A stretch of 64,000 nt of DNA from an uncultured bacterium (GTDB taxonomy: Bacteria; Bacillota; Bacilli; Lactobacillales; Lactobacillaceae). The translations under genes and the position numbers were made by a program. Shown piece by piece: positions 36,500-46,748 of this stretch. Positions within the stretch are counted from its first letter, which is position 1, and every line of letters starts with the position of its first letter. The stretch lies in NCBI GenBank assembly GCA_905214545.1, contig CAJMMO010000001.1, positions 124,001 to 188,000 of the forward strand, in the 5' to 3' direction. The notes beneath the pieces are model-generated. The model was not told where the DNA came from. It was given only the letters and a program-made list of their open reading frames with translations, and searched no databases.

Positions 36500-37435
36500 T
36501 TGCAAGTTATCAAGTTAGCATATCCCATCACAGAAAAGTTAACACCGGGCAAAGTAGTCCTCGCCTTAGGGTTTTTTGACGGCGTCCACCGCGGCCACCA
36601 GGTTTTAATCAGAAAGGCCAAAAAGATTGCGGAGGAAAAAGGCCTGCCCTTAATGGTCATGACCTTTGACCTGCACCCCAAAGTCATCTTCCACGGCCAG
36701 CGCGACTTCCGCTACATCGACAGTCCCAAAGAAAAGGCTCGCAAGATGAAGGCCTTGGGCGTCGACTACCTGGTCTTTGCCAAGTTCCGGTCCGGCTTTG
36801 CCGACCTGCGCCCGCAGGAATTCATCGACAAGGTGATCGTCAAGCTGCAGCCGGACACGGTTGTTGCCGGCTTTGACTACACTTACGGCCGCGCCGACAT
36901 CGCCAACATGAAGACTTTGCCGATCCACGCCCGCAAACGTTTTGACATCGTCGAGGTGCCCGAGCAGAAGTTTGCCGGCCGCAAGATCGGCTCCACCGAG
37001 ATCCGCGAGGCTATTAAAAACGGCGACATGGACTTGGCAGCCGAGCTGTTGGGCCAGCCTTACGTGCTCTGCGGCAAGGTGGTCCAGGGCAAAAAGCTGG
37101 GCCGCAAGATGGGCTTTCCGACCTTGAACTTGGAATTGGCCTTCCCGAACATCATCCCGAAGATCGGCGTGTACGCCACCCGGACCAAGGTCTTTGGCAA
37201 GTGGTACTACTCGATGACCAGCGTGGGCTACAACGTGACCTTCAACCAAAAAGAGAAGATCTACATCGAGTCCAACCTGTTCGACTTCGACGAGGTGGCC
37301 TACGGCCAAGAGATTGCCATCGAGTTTGACAACTACATGCGCGGCGAGCTCGACTTTGCCAACGCCAAAGAGCTGAGCAAGCAGATGAGCAAGGACCAGG
37401 TCGCAGTGCAGCGTTTTTTTAAGAAAATCAGGTAA
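36500..37435 (+). CDS. ribF: bifunctional riboflavin kinase / FAD synthetase
   Basis: A 311-residue enzyme converting riboflavin to FMN and FAD. N-terminal FMN adenylyltransferase: VVLALGFFDGVHRGHQVLI (nucleotide-binding GFFDGVHxGH), FDYTYGRAD; C-terminal kinase: GKKLGRKMGFPTLNLEL, GVYATRTKVFGKWYYSMTSVGYN, FDFDEVAYGQ. Of two TTG codons the second (36500, MQVIKLAYPIT) fits the ribosome binding site TTAGGA (36485-36490, ten bases) and family start better than the first (36491). Standard truB-ribF pair. Confidence 0.94.
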   Translation: MQVIKLAYPITEKLTPGKVVLALGFFDGVHRGHQVLIRKAKKIAEEKGLPLMVMTFDLHPKVIFHGQRDFRYIDSPKEKARKMKALGVDYLVFAKFRSGFADLRPQEFIDKVIVKLQPDTVVAGFDYTYGRADIANMKTLPIHARKRFDIVEVPEQKFAGRKIGSTEIREAIKNGDMDLAAELLGQPYVLCGKVVQGKKLGRKMGFPTLNLELAFPNIIPKIGVYATRTKVFGKWYYSMTSVGYNVTFNQKEKIYIESNLFDFDEVAYGQEIAIEFDNYMRGELDFANAKELSKQMSKDQVAVQRFFKKIR

Positions 37436-37468
37436 AAAAGGCCTCCCGCCTAGGGAGGCGCTTTTTTG
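37436..37468 (+). terminator. intrinsic terminator after ribF
   Basis: GCCTCCC (37441-37447) / GGGAGGC (37453-37459) with loop GCCTA and T6. Confidence 0.9.
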
Positions 37469-37476
37469 TGTCAGAA

Positions 37477-37503
37477 TTAGCACTCTGCTTGCTTTATTGC
37501 TAA
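37477..37503 (+). promoter_or_regulatory. CIRCE-like HrcA operator before hrcA
   Basis: TTAGCACTC-N9-TATTGCTAA: the left half is perfect, the right half differs from GAGTGCTAA at two bases. Its spacer holds TTGCTT (37489-37494), which with TAACAT (37512-37517, 17-base gap) makes the hrcA promoter, so HrcA binding would cover the -35. Confidence 0.8.
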
Positions 37504-37528
37504 AAATTGACTAACATTATTTTATAAA

Positions 37529-38590
37529 GTGAGGATGAGCAAGATGTTGACCAAACGCCAAGAGCTTATTTTAGAAACAGTAATCAAGGATTTTACTAAA
37601 ACCCACGAACCGGTAGGCTCCAAGACCGTGATGAAGCAGCTGCCGATTAAAGTCTCCAGCGCGACGATCAGAAACGAGATGGCGGTGCTTGAGGACAAGG
37701 GCCTGGTTGAAAAGACCCACTCGTCAAGCGGCCGGGTGCCGTCTGCCGAAGGCTACCGCTACTATCTTGACCACTTGGTCGAGCCGATCCAGGTCCCGGC
37801 AAGAATTTACCAGGAGATCGGCAACAAGCTCGGCCAGCCTTTCCACCAGGTCAATGACATCGTGCAGGAGGCAGCCAAGATCTTGTCGCGGCTGACCAAC
37901 TACACGTCTTTTGTCGCCAGCCCCGAAAGCCGCAACGTGCGCATCACCGGCTTTAGAATCGTGCCGGTATCGCCGCGGCAGGTGATGGCGATCCTGGTGA
38001 CCAGCGACGGCAACGTCAAAAACCAAGTCTATGCACTGCCGCACCGTTTTTCAGGCGACGAAATTGAAATGGCAGTCCGCCTGCTGAACGACCAGCTGGT
38101 GGGCCTGCCGCTGAACCAAGTGACGCCCGAGCTGTTAGCCAAGATCACGCATAACCTGGTCAACGACGAACACGCCGGCCTGCTGCTCGACCTGGTCGAA
38201 GACGTCTTCAAGCAAGCCGCCAGCGAGCAGATGTACGTCGACGGCCAGATCAACCTGCTGAACAACTCCAGCGAGACCAACATTGCCGACATCAAGTCTT
38301 TGTACGAGATGATGGACGACAGCGATGACTTGGTTAACCTGCTCGACCTGTCAGACGATGACGACGACCAGTACCCGGTCCGCGTCACCTTGGGCAGCGA
38401 GATGCCGAACGACCTGCTGCGCAACTACAGCTTAGTAACCGCCAGCTACAACGTCGGCGACCACGGCCGCGGCACTTTGGCGCTGCTGGGGCCAACCAAC
38501 ATGCCTTACTCGCAGATGATCGGGCTGATGGGCTTTTTACGCGAAGAGCTGGCTAAGAAGATGCTCGACTACTACAACCATTTTGAATAA
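37529..38590 (+). CDS. hrcA: heat-inducible transcription repressor HrcA
   Basis: A 353-residue repressor that binds CIRCE and is kept active by GroEL. N-terminal winged helix: [56 protein letters not shown]; central and C-terminal dimerisation domains ([35 protein letters not shown], about residues 290-325 in two parts). The frame begins at ATG 37529; an ATG three codons on (MLTKRQ) is equally good and nearer the RBS GTGAGGATGAG. First of hrcA-grpE-dnaK-dnaJ. Confidence 0.94.
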   Translation: MRMSKMLTKRQELILETVIKDFTKTHEPVGSKTVMKQLPIKVSSATIRNEMAVLEDKGLVEKTHSSSGRVPSAEGYRYYLDHLVEPIQVPARIYQEIGNKLGQPFHQVNDIVQEAAKILSRLTNYTSFVASPESRNVRITGFRIVPVSPRQVMAILVTSDGNVKNQVYALPHRFSGDEIEMAVRLLNDQLVGLPLNQVTPELLAKITHNLVNDEHAGLLLDLVEDVFKQAASEQMYVDGQINLLNNSSETNIADIKSLYEMMDDSDDLVNLLDLSDDDDDQYPVRVTLGSEMPNDLLRNYSLVTASYNVGDHGRGTLALLGPTNMPYSQMIGLMGFLREELAKKMLDYYNHFE

Positions 38591-38598
38591 GAAAAAAA

Positions 38599-38625
38599 TT
38601 AGCACTCTCCTTGCTTTTTTGCTAA
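38599..38625 (+). promoter_or_regulatory. CIRCE-like site 1 before grpE
   Basis: TTAGCACTC-N9-TTTTGCTAA; left half perfect. The spacer includes TTGCTT (38611-38616), the -35 of the grpE promoter whose -10 is TATCAT (38633-38638, 16-base gap). Confidence 0.75.
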
Positions 38626-38647
38626 AGACTAGTATCATGATAGTTGG

Positions 38648-38674
38648 TTAGCACAAAACAATGTTGAGTGCTAA
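38648..38674 (+). promoter_or_regulatory. CIRCE-like site 2 before grpE
   Basis: TTAGCACAA-N9-GAGTGCTAA; here the right half is perfect and the left has two changes. It covers the expected transcription start. Confidence 0.85.
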
Positions 38675-38695
38675 ATCTTTAAGAGGAGGATCACC

Positions 38696-39268
38696 ATGAG
38701 TCAAGAAAAATTTCCTCATGAAAAAGACTTAGACAAAAAGCCTAAGGCTGCTCCAAAAAAGGACGAAGAGCAGGCCAAGCCGAAAGCTAAGCAAGCTGAC
38801 CCAAGCAAGGAATTGCAAAAGCAAATCGCCGAGCTGAAAAAGCAAAACGACGACTTATCAAACAAGTTCCTGCGCAGCCAAGCTGAACAGCAGAACATGC
38901 AAAAGCGCTACAGCAAGGAGCGCAGCCAGCTGATCAAGTACCAAGACCAGGACCTGGCCCGCGACCTGTTATCAAGCGTCGACAACTTGGAGCGTGCTTT
39001 GGCAGTAGATGCTGACGACGAGGCGGCTAAGCAGCTGAAGAAGGGCGTCCAGATGACGCTGGAACTTTTGCAAAAGGCCTTGAAGGAACACGGCATTACG
39101 CCGATCAAGGCCGAGGGCGAAAAGTTCGACCCGCAGCTGCACCAGGCTGTCCAAACGCTGCCGGCTGACGACGAGCACCCCAAAGATACTGTCGTCAAGG
39201 TCCTGCAGAAGGGCTACCTCTATAAAGACCGTACCTTGCGTGCGGCAATGGTGATCGTTGCTCAATAA
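38696..39268 (+). CDS. grpE: DnaK nucleotide exchange factor GrpE
   Basis: A 190-residue co-chaperone releasing ADP from DnaK. Charged N-terminal tail (residues 1-45, Lys/Glu/Asp/Pro-rich), long coiled coil ([26 protein letters not shown] region), then the four-helix bundle and beta domain with [36 protein letters not shown] and [33 protein letters not shown] seven bases before ATG. Controlled by two CIRCE-like sites and a separate promoter from hrcA. Confidence 0.97.
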   Translation: MSQEKFPHEKDLDKKPKAAPKKDEEQAKPKAKQADPSKELQKQIAELKKQNDDLSNKFLRSQAEQQNMQKRYSKERSQLIKYQDQDLARDLLSSVDNLERALAVDADDEAAKQLKKGVQMTLELLQKALKEHGITPIKAEGEKFDPQLHQAVQTLPADDEHPKDTVVKVLQKGYLYKDRTLRAAMVIVAQ

Positions 39269-39312
39269 TTTTTTAAAAAAGAAAGCAAAGCAAGTCGAAA
39301 GGAAGTATTAGT

Positions 39313-41169
<1,857 letters not shown>

Positions 41170-41201
41170 TTTTGGTTATAATAGTAGACCGTAAGTTAAA
41201 A

Positions 41202-41231
41202 AAGAGCTGCTGAACAGTAGTTCTTTTTTTT
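41202..41231 (+). terminator. intrinsic terminator / attenuator between dnaK and dnaJ
   Basis: Ten-base stem AAGAGCTGCT (41202-41211) / AGTAGTTCTT (41216-41225) with two G-U pairs, GAAC loop and T run, 25 bases before dnaJ. A TATAAT (41177-41182) lies just before it but without a recognisable -35. Confidence 0.75.
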
Positions 41232-41254
41232 GCAAAAAACAAAGGAGTTTTTTG

Positions 41255-42400
41255 ATGGCACAGCGTGATTACTATGATGTGCTCGGCGTAAGCCGCAACG
41301 CCAGCGAGGATGAAATCAATAAGGCCTACCGCAAACTGGCCAAGAAGTACCACCCTGACTTGAACCACGAACCTGGTGCGGAAGAAAAGTACAAGGAAGT
41401 CAACGAGGCCTATGAGGTGCTGCACGACAAGCAAAAGCGTGCGCAATACGACCAGTTCGGCCAAGCTGGTGCCAACGGCATGGGCGGCCAAGGTTTCGGC
41501 GGCGCCCAGTTTAACGGCCAGGACTTCGGCGACTTTGGCGGCTTCGGCGATATCTTTAACCAGTTCTTCGGCGGCGGGGCCAGAAGCAGCCGCCGGGTCG
41601 ACCCGACTGCGCCAAGACGCGGGGCTGATTTGGACCAGACGATCACGATCGACTTCATGGACGCGGTCAAGGGCCGCAAGCTGCACTTAGCCTACAACCG
41701 CGACGAGACCTGCCCGACTTGCAAGGGCTTTGGGACTGAGAAGGGCACGCACCCAATGGTCTGCGACAAGTGCGGCGGCACGGGCTACGTCATGCAGACC
41801 AACCGGTCCAACCCTTACACCATCTTCCAGCAGCAGGTCGTCTGCGACAAGTGCCAGGGCAAGGGCGTCATCATTCAGCACCCATGCCCGACCTGCCACG
41901 GCCGCGGGGTCCAAAACAAGAAGGTTGCTTTGGACGCTACGATCCCAGCCGGGGTCGACAACGGCACCCAGGTGACTTTCTCCGGCCAAGGCGACGCCGG
42001 CCGCAACGGCGGCCCTTACGGCAACCTGTACTTAGAGATCCGGGTTCGTCCGAGCGAGATCTTTAAGCGCAACGGGACGACCATCTTTACCGACGTTAAG
42101 ATCGACTTCGCTCAGGCTGTGCTGGGCGACGAGATCGAAGTCGACACGGTCGACGGCAAGCAAAAGCTGTCGATTCCTGCCGGCACGCAGCCGAACACCA
42201 AGTTCACCCTGCGCGGCAAGGGCGTTCCGCGTCTGCACGGCGGCGGCCGCGGCGACCAGGAGACCACCGTCAGCGTGGTTATCCCGAAAAAGCTCAACCA
42301 AAAGCAGCGCGACGCTTTGGTCGAATACGTCAAGGCTGGCGGCGGCACGGTTCCGCAGTCGAAAAACTTCTTTGAACGCCTGAAGGACAAACTTAAGTAG
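41255..42400 (+). CDS. dnaJ: co-chaperone DnaJ (Hsp40)
   Basis: A 381-residue type I J-protein. J domain with HPD in [20 protein letters not shown] (residue about 33), Gly/Phe-rich region (about 75-125), four zinc motifs [32 protein letters not shown] (about 150-215), and C-terminal substrate domains. The ATG at 41255 is seven bases after AAAGGAG; the TTG just before it is ignored. Last gene of the heat-shock unit. Confidence 0.98.
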   Translation: MAQRDYYDVLGVSRNASEDEINKAYRKLAKKYHPDLNHEPGAEEKYKEVNEAYEVLHDKQKRAQYDQFGQAGANGMGGQGFGGAQFNGQDFGDFGGFGDIFNQFFGGGARSSRRVDPTAPRRGADLDQTITIDFMDAVKGRKLHLAYNRDETCPTCKGFGTEKGTHPMVCDKCGGTGYVMQTNRSNPYTIFQQQVVCDKCQGKGVIIQHPCPTCHGRGVQNKKVALDATIPAGVDNGTQVTFSGQGDAGRNGGPYGNLYLEIRVRPSEIFKRNGTTIFTDVKIDFAQAVLGDEIEVDTVDGKQKLSIPAGTQPNTKFTLRGKGVPRLHGGGRGDQETTVSVVIPKKLNQKQRDALVEYVKAGGGTVPQSKNFFERLKDKLK

Positions 42401-42407
42401 AAAAAGA

Positions 42408-42438
42408 AGATCCCGCTGTCAAGCAGGATCTTTTTTCT
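42408..42438 (+). terminator. intrinsic terminator after dnaJ
   Basis: AGATCCCGCT / AGCAGGATCT with one mismatch, GTCA loop, and T6. Confidence 0.85.
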
Positions 42439-42440
42439 TT

Positions 42441-42449
42441 TGCTATAAT
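42441..42449 (+). promoter_or_regulatory. extended -10 promoter for lepA
   Basis: TGCTATAAT, a perfect extended -10, directly after the dnaJ terminator and 30 bases before lepA. Confidence 0.65.
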
Positions 42450-42478
42450 AGTAAGACCGAATTTGAAAAGGTGAAGCT

Positions 42479-44323
42479 ATGGATCAAAAAGAACTGCTAG
42501 ATTATCAAAAACACATTCGCAATTTTTCCATCGTGGCTCACATCGACCACGGCAAATCGACGATCGCCGACCGGATCTTGGAGTTGACCGATACGGTGGC
42601 CGAGCGGCAGATGAAAAACCAGCTGCTCGACGACATGCCGCTGGAGCGCGAGCGCGGCATCACGATCAAGCTGAACTCAGTTGAAGTCAAATACCACGCT
42701 AAAGACGGCGAAGACTACATCTTCCACCTGATCGACACGCCGGGGCACGTGGACTTCTCCTACGAGGTCTCACGGTCGCTTGCGGCCTGCGAAGGCGCCC
42801 TGCTGGTTGTCGACGCTTCCCAGGGCGTGCAGGCGCAGACCTTGGCCAACACCTACTTAGCCATCGACGACAACTTGGAGATCACGCCGGTTTTAAACAA
42901 GATCGACTTGCCGTCGGCCGACCCTGACCGCTGCAAGGAAGAAATCGAAGAGATGCTTGGCTTAGATGCTTCTAACGCCGTCGAAGTCTCCGGCAAGACC
43001 GGCCAGGGCATCCCGGAGCTGCTCGAACGCATCGTCCACGACGTGCCGGCGCCAACCGGCGACTTGAACGCGCCGCTGAAGGCCTTGATCTTCGACTCTA
43101 AATACGACGACTACCGCGGCGTTGTCTTGGCTATCCGCGTCGAAGAGGGCACGGTCAAGCCGGGCGACGAAATCGAGATCATGAACACCCACAAGACTTA
43201 TGAGGTCACCGAAGTCGGCGTCTCCAATCCGCAGCCTGTCAAAAAGGACATGCTGATTGCGGGCGACGTAGGCTATTTGACCGCCAACATCAAGTCGGTC
43301 CGCGAAACGCGGGTTGGTGACACGATCACCTCTGCTGAAAACCCGACGGAAAAGCCGCTGCCGGGCTACCGGCAGATCCCGCCGATGGTCTACTCGGGGA
43401 TGTACCCGGTCGACAACCGCCGCTACGACGACCTGAAAGAGGCCCTGCAAAAGCTGCAGTTAAACGACGCGGCTTTAGAGTTCGAGCCGGAAACTTCCCA
43501 AGCCTTGGGCTTTGGCTTCCGCTGCGGCTTCTTAGGCCTGCTCCACATGGACGTGGTCCAAGAGCGCTTAGAGCAGGAGTTTGGCATGCAGCTGATCATG
43601 ACGGCGCCGTCTGTTGACTACCACGCCATCATGAACGACGGCTCGACCAAGGTCATCGACAACCCGGCCGAGCTGCCAAGCGCCGGCGACTACCGCGAAG
43701 TCCAAGAGCCGTACGTCAAAGCCGAGATCATGGTGCCTAACGACTTTGTTGGCCCTGTCATGGAGCTGTGCCAGCGCAAGCGCGGCGAATTCCAGACCAT
43801 GGAGTATTTGGACAAGTACCGCGTCAACGTGATCTACAAGATCCCGCTGGCCGAGATCATCTTCGACTTTTTCGACGACTTGAAGTCTTCGACCAAGGGC
43901 TATGCTTCGCTTGACTACGAGATTATCGGCTACCGGGCCACCGACCTGGTCAAGATCGATATCCTGCTCAACAAGCAGCCGGTCGACGCCTTGAGCTTTA
44001 TTGCCCACCGCGACGAGGCTCAGAGCCGGGCCCGCCAGATGACGTCGATGCTGAAGAAGCTGATCCCGCGGCAGAACTTCGAAGTCGACATCCAGGGGGC
44101 GATCGGCGCCAAGATCATTTCGAGAGCGACGATCAAGCCTTACAGAAAAGACGTTACTTGGAAGATCCACACGGGCGACCCGGACCGCCGGGCCAAGCTT
44201 TTGGAAAAACAGAAGCGCGGCAAGAAGCGGATGAAGGCCGTGGGCTCGGTCGACGTGCCGCAGGACGCCTTTATGGCTGTTCTGAAGATGGGCGACGACG
44301 ACTTGAACCAGAAGAACAACTAA
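42479..44323 (+). CDS. lepA: elongation factor 4 (LepA), back-translocating GTPase
   Basis: A 614-residue translational GTPase resembling EF-G without domain IV. G motifs: [45 protein letters not shown]; then domains II, III, V and the LepA-specific C-terminal domain ending [20 protein letters not shown]. Own promoter and terminator, so a single-gene unit although it stands beside dnaJ as in some other lactobacilli. Normal length. Confidence 0.97.
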   Translation: MDQKELLDYQKHIRNFSIVAHIDHGKSTIADRILELTDTVAERQMKNQLLDDMPLERERGITIKLNSVEVKYHAKDGEDYIFHLIDTPGHVDFSYEVSRSLAACEGALLVVDASQGVQAQTLANTYLAIDDNLEITPVLNKIDLPSADPDRCKEEIEEMLGLDASNAVEVSGKTGQGIPELLERIVHDVPAPTGDLNAPLKALIFDSKYDDYRGVVLAIRVEEGTVKPGDEIEIMNTHKTYEVTEVGVSNPQPVKKDMLIAGDVGYLTANIKSVRETRVGDTITSAENPTEKPLPGYRQIPPMVYSGMYPVDNRRYDDLKEALQKLQLNDAALEFEPETSQALGFGFRCGFLGLLHMDVVQERLEQEFGMQLIMTAPSVDYHAIMNDGSTKVIDNPAELPSAGDYREVQEPYVKAEIMVPNDFVGPVMELCQRKRGEFQTMEYLDKYRVNVIYKIPLAEIIFDFFDDLKSSTKGYASLDYEIIGYRATDLVKIDILLNKQPVDALSFIAHRDEAQSRARQMTSMLKKLIPRQNFEVDIQGAIGAKIISRATIKPYRKDVTWKIHTGDPDRRAKLLEKQKRGKKRMKAVGSVDVPQDAFMAVLKMGDDDLNQKNN

Positions 44324-44327
44324 AAAA

Positions 44328-44353
44328 GAGCTGGCAGGAGCCAGCTCTTTTTT
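44328..44353 (+). terminator. intrinsic terminator after lepA
   Basis: AAAGAGCTGG / CCAGCTCTTT with a CAGGAG loop and T6. Confidence 0.9.
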
Positions 44354-44391
44354 GCGTGAGCAGGAAACAAGCGTTTAGCTGAGAAAATAGC

Positions 44392-44424
44392 TATAATAAA
44401 GTTAGTAAAAAGTTATTTACTAAC
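44392..44424 (+). promoter_or_regulatory. TATAAT box followed by a perfect 9-bp dyad
   Basis: TATAAT (44392-44397) is followed after three bases by GTTAGTAAA (44401-44409), six bases, TTTACTAAC (44416-44424). The arms are perfectly complementary and lie over the expected transcription start, 20 bases before the start of the next gene. Position suggests an operator or a 5' mRNA hairpin; no known box is matched. Confidence 0.6.
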
Positions 44425-44443
44425 CAGATAAGGGAGAGTTCTT

Positions 44444-44845
44444 ATGACAGAGATTAGAATTACTGACGCAGGTTACGACTACCTGGCCAAAAAAGGCGTC
44501 GCAGACAGCAAGCTGATCTTGATCGCCGACGACGGCGGCGGCAAGTATTCCCTGCAGGGCGGTTCCTGCAGCATCGGCGACCGTTTCTCATTGATTAAAG
44601 TTGCTGCTATGGATCCCGATTACCCGCTGACCATTGCCAATAACAAGGGTCTGTCCCTATACACCTCCGACTACGACTTGGCCCTGTTAGATCCCGGCTT
44701 GGTCTTAGACTTCCAAAACGGCGGGTTAGCCTTGCGCAGCGACGCCGGGCTGCTTGACTCAGCCGTCCAGATTGGCGACGGTGAAAAATTATTGGCAGCC
44801 AACAAGCATGTAGCGATGACCGGCAATAAGAACTGCTCTATCTAA
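44444..44845 (+). CDS. HesB/IscA-like iron-sulfur cluster biosynthesis family protein
   Basis: A 133-residue protein resembling the lactobacillar branch of the HesB/YneR-type Fe-S biosynthesis family: N-terminal ITDAGYDYLAKKG, central LILIADDGGGKYSLQGGSCSIGDRFSLI and a YTSDYDLALLD segment. The canonical IscA cysteine triplet (C...CGC) is absent; only Cys in GGSCSIG and in the C-terminal NCSI are seen, so cluster binding is uncertain. RBS AGGGAGAG before ATG. Monocistronic, with a dyad-bearing promoter and a bidirectional terminator. It could also be a stress protein using the same fold. Confidence 0.6.
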   Translation: MTEIRITDAGYDYLAKKGVADSKLILIADDGGGKYSLQGGSCSIGDRFSLIKVAAMDPDYPLTIANNKGLSLYTSDYDLALLDPGLVLDFQNGGLALRSDAGLLDSAVQIGDGEKLLAANKHVAMTGNKNCSI

Positions 44846-44854
44846 ACAAAAAAA

Positions 44855-44884
44855 GGGCTGCGCTTTAGGCGCAGCCCTTTTTTT
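44855..44884. terminator. bidirectional terminator
   Basis: Perfect nine-base stem GGGCTGCGC / GCGCAGCCC with A and T runs on either side, between convergent genes. Confidence 0.92.
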
Positions 44885-44891
44885 GTGCCGA

Positions 44892-45245
44892 TTAACGGCT
44901 GATGATGATCACACCTGCGATGATGCACAGGATCGCGATCACTTTCATTGCACTGATTTTTTCCTTAAAGACAAAGTAGGACAGGATGACGGTCCAGACG
45001 TAAGTCAGGGAAGTCATCGGGAAGCCGATTGAGTAAGGCAGGTACTTGTATAAGAAAATGTTGGAGACCGCTGACACGATGTAGAGCAGCACGCCGCCCC
45101 AGATCAGGCCGCTTTTAACGACGCTGCCAAAAGTCAGCTTGACGATTCTGCCCATGCCGGCCTTTAAGACCAAGGCACCGATAGAACCGGTTAAAGTTGA
45201 AACGAGCAGGATCAGGATGACCATGCCCCAGTTGATGCTAGCCAT
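44892..45245 (-). CDS. small DMT/SMR-type membrane transporter subunit B
   Basis: A 117-residue protein with four transmembrane helices in the EamA/SMR pattern (WGMVILILLVSTLTGSIGAL; KSGLIWGGVLLYIVSAVSNI; PMTSLTYVWTVILSYFVFKE; VIAILCIIAGVIII). Half-size members of the drug/metabolite superfamily often work as heterodimers, and the next gene upstream (one-base overlap) encodes a second such half. Possible roles are lipid-linked sugar flipping (ArnE/ArnF-like) or small multidrug export. Nothing in the sequence decides between them. Confidence 0.7.
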   Translation of the reverse strand: MASINWGMVILILLVSTLTGSIGALVLKAGMGRIVKLTFGSVVKSGLIWGGVLLYIVSAVSNIFLYKYLPYSIGFPMTSLTYVWTVILSYFVFKEKISAMKVIAILCIIAGVIIISR

Positions 45246-45607
45246 TATTCACGACCCCCTTCGTAACCAAGCAAAACAGAACCGACGATGATGAAGATCG
45301 TCCCGATGATCTTCGGGATGGTGATGCCTTCAGCCAAGAACAGGGCGCCGAAGATGATGGACCAGACATAGCCTAAAGACATCATCGGCTGCATGATGGA
45401 AACCGGTGCGAAGCGGTAGGAACCGGTCAAAAAGACCAGGCCCAAACCGGACAGCAGGAAGCCGACCAGGTAGAGGGTGATGGCCAAGCCGGATGACTTG
45501 GAGTCGGCCCCGATCTTCCAGAGCAGCTGGCTGGCCGAACTCATCGTGGCGGCAATGATGACCAGCAGGATGGCCGCCTTCATATTGTTTTTACTTTGTT
45601 GTGCCAT
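45245..45607 (-). CDS. small DMT/SMR-type membrane transporter subunit A
   Basis: A 120-residue four-helix protein (AAILLVIIAATMSSASQLLW; LYLVGFLLSGLGLVFLTGSY; SIMQPMMSLGYVWSIIFGAL; IIGTIFIIVGSVLLGYEG). The SQLLWK segment in helix 1 resembles the SMR-like flippase family. Start taken at the ATG (MAQQSKNNMKAAI); a GTG three codons earlier is possible. Its start overlaps the end of the upstream hydrolase gene and its stop overlaps subunit B by one base, so three genes are translationally coupled. Confidence 0.7.
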   Translation of the reverse strand: MAQQSKNNMKAAILLVIIAATMSSASQLLWKIGADSKSSGLAITLYLVGFLLSGLGLVFLTGSYRFAPVSIMQPMMSLGYVWSIIFGALFLAEGITIPKIIGTIFIIVGSVLLGYEGGRE

Positions 45608-46595
45608 TGTTTGCACTTCTTTCTAAGTTGTTATCAATAAATTGCTCAATCGTCTCGTAGTAGCGCTCTTCGTCGTAAATGGCTGACGACAGGTGCGGCG
45701 CCTTTTGGACCAGCATGCATTCGACAGGGCCCTGGGTTGCCTCCATGTTCTTGAAGGTCTCCTGGTAAGGGACGAACTTGTCAGCGGTGCCGTGGATCAA
45801 GAGCAGCGGGCGCTTGTTTTTCGCCAGCTGGTTGACGCTCGACACTTGTTCAAACGAGACGCCGATCTTTTTCTGGCAGGCTTGGCTGGCAAAATGGATA
45901 ACGGGGCCAGCCGGCATGTGCAGAGAAGACGACAAGATGTATGAAAAGACGCTGTTGACGGAAGAGTAGCCGCAGTCGGCAATGATCAGCTTGACCTGGC
46001 TTGGCAGGTCGTCGCCGCTGGTCATCAGGACCGTGGCCGCCCCCATGGAGCCGCCGATCAAAGTGATCTGGGCTTCAGGGTCGCGTTTAACGATTTCCTT
46101 GATCCAGATCTCGACGTCGCGGCGCTCCAGCCAGCCCATGCCGATCTTGTTGCCGCCGGATTTGCCGTGAGCCGACAAGTCTGGCACCAGCACGCTGTAG
46201 CCTTTTTCAAACATGATCTTAGCGGTGTAGCCCATGTCACGTTTGCCGGTTGAGCGGTAGCCGTGGACGCCGAGCAGCCAGCGGTGGCCGCTGTTGCGGA
46301 AGGCGGTGGCGACAATCTTGTGCCCGTCGATTTCCTGCTCCCAGCTTTCGCTTGCCTGCTGAGCCCAAAATTCGTCGCGCTCTTTGTTTTGGCGGTCTTC
46401 GATTTCGGTCCAGACGGTCTTTTCGGTGTTGAAGTTATCCGGGTTCAGCATCTTATGGCCTTTTTCCGCGTACCAGGTGGAGTCGCGGAGCAGGGCGGCA
46501 CCGACAAAGAAGTTGCCGGCGTATGCGCAAAAGGCCAGGAATAAAATGATTAGAACAATCAGGACAATAATTATTGCCCATAACCAATGCGGCAT
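45591..46595 (-). CDS. membrane-anchored alpha/beta hydrolase
   Basis: A 334-residue protein with an N-terminal membrane segment (LWAIIIVLIVLIILFLAFCA, residues about 4-23) and an alpha/beta hydrolase domain: GVHGYRSTGKRDMG, nucleophile Ser in LIGGSMGAATVLM (about residue 183), Asp in HGTADKFVPY and His in KAPHLSSA near the C terminus. It lacks a lid of lipases and resembles the BAAT/YqkD-like serine aminopeptidase-type hydrolases. It heads an operon with two paired small membrane transporters; a link with a lipid or acyl-carrying substrate is possible but not shown. Confidence 0.8.
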   Translation of the reverse strand: MPHWLWAIIIVLIVLIILFLAFCAYAGNFFVGAALLRDSTWYAEKGHKMLNPDNFNTEKTVWTEIEDRQNKERDEFWAQQASESWEQEIDGHKIVATAFRNSGHRWLLGVHGYRSTGKRDMGYTAKIMFEKGYSVLVPDLSAHGKSGGNKIGMGWLERRDVEIWIKEIVKRDPEAQITLIGGSMGAATVLMTSGDDLPSQVKLIIADCGYSSVNSVFSYILSSSLHMPAGPVIHFASQACQKKIGVSFEQVSSVNQLAKNKRPLLLIHGTADKFVPYQETFKNMEATQGPVECMLVQKAPHLSSAIYDEERYYETIEQFIDNNLERSANNGTTK

Positions 46596-46642
46596 GGTTC
46601 ATTTCCTTTCGTATCCGCGGCCGGCTAGCGGCCTGCGGAATA

Positions 46643-46691
46643 TGCTATAATTTTTTCATGTGAGTTAGCGAAAACAACTGAAAACGCTAAC
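46643..46691 (+). promoter_or_regulatory. extended -10 promoter with downstream dyad, srtA
   Basis: TGCTATAAT (46643-46651) is followed by GTTAGCG (46664-46670), 14 bases, CGCTAAC (46685-46691), a perfect seven-base dyad over and beyond the expected start. The loop itself contains AAAA on both flanks. Probable operator or leader hairpin for the sortase gene. Confidence 0.55.
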
Positions 46692-46748
46692 ATTACCATT
46701 TTAATATAGCAATAACTTACGGATGCGACAAGGGGAGCACGACCAATT

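Noticed and set aside
36650..37483. 277-codon minus-strand frame opposite ribF
   Set aside because: Antisense shadow; it would also read through the ribF terminator.
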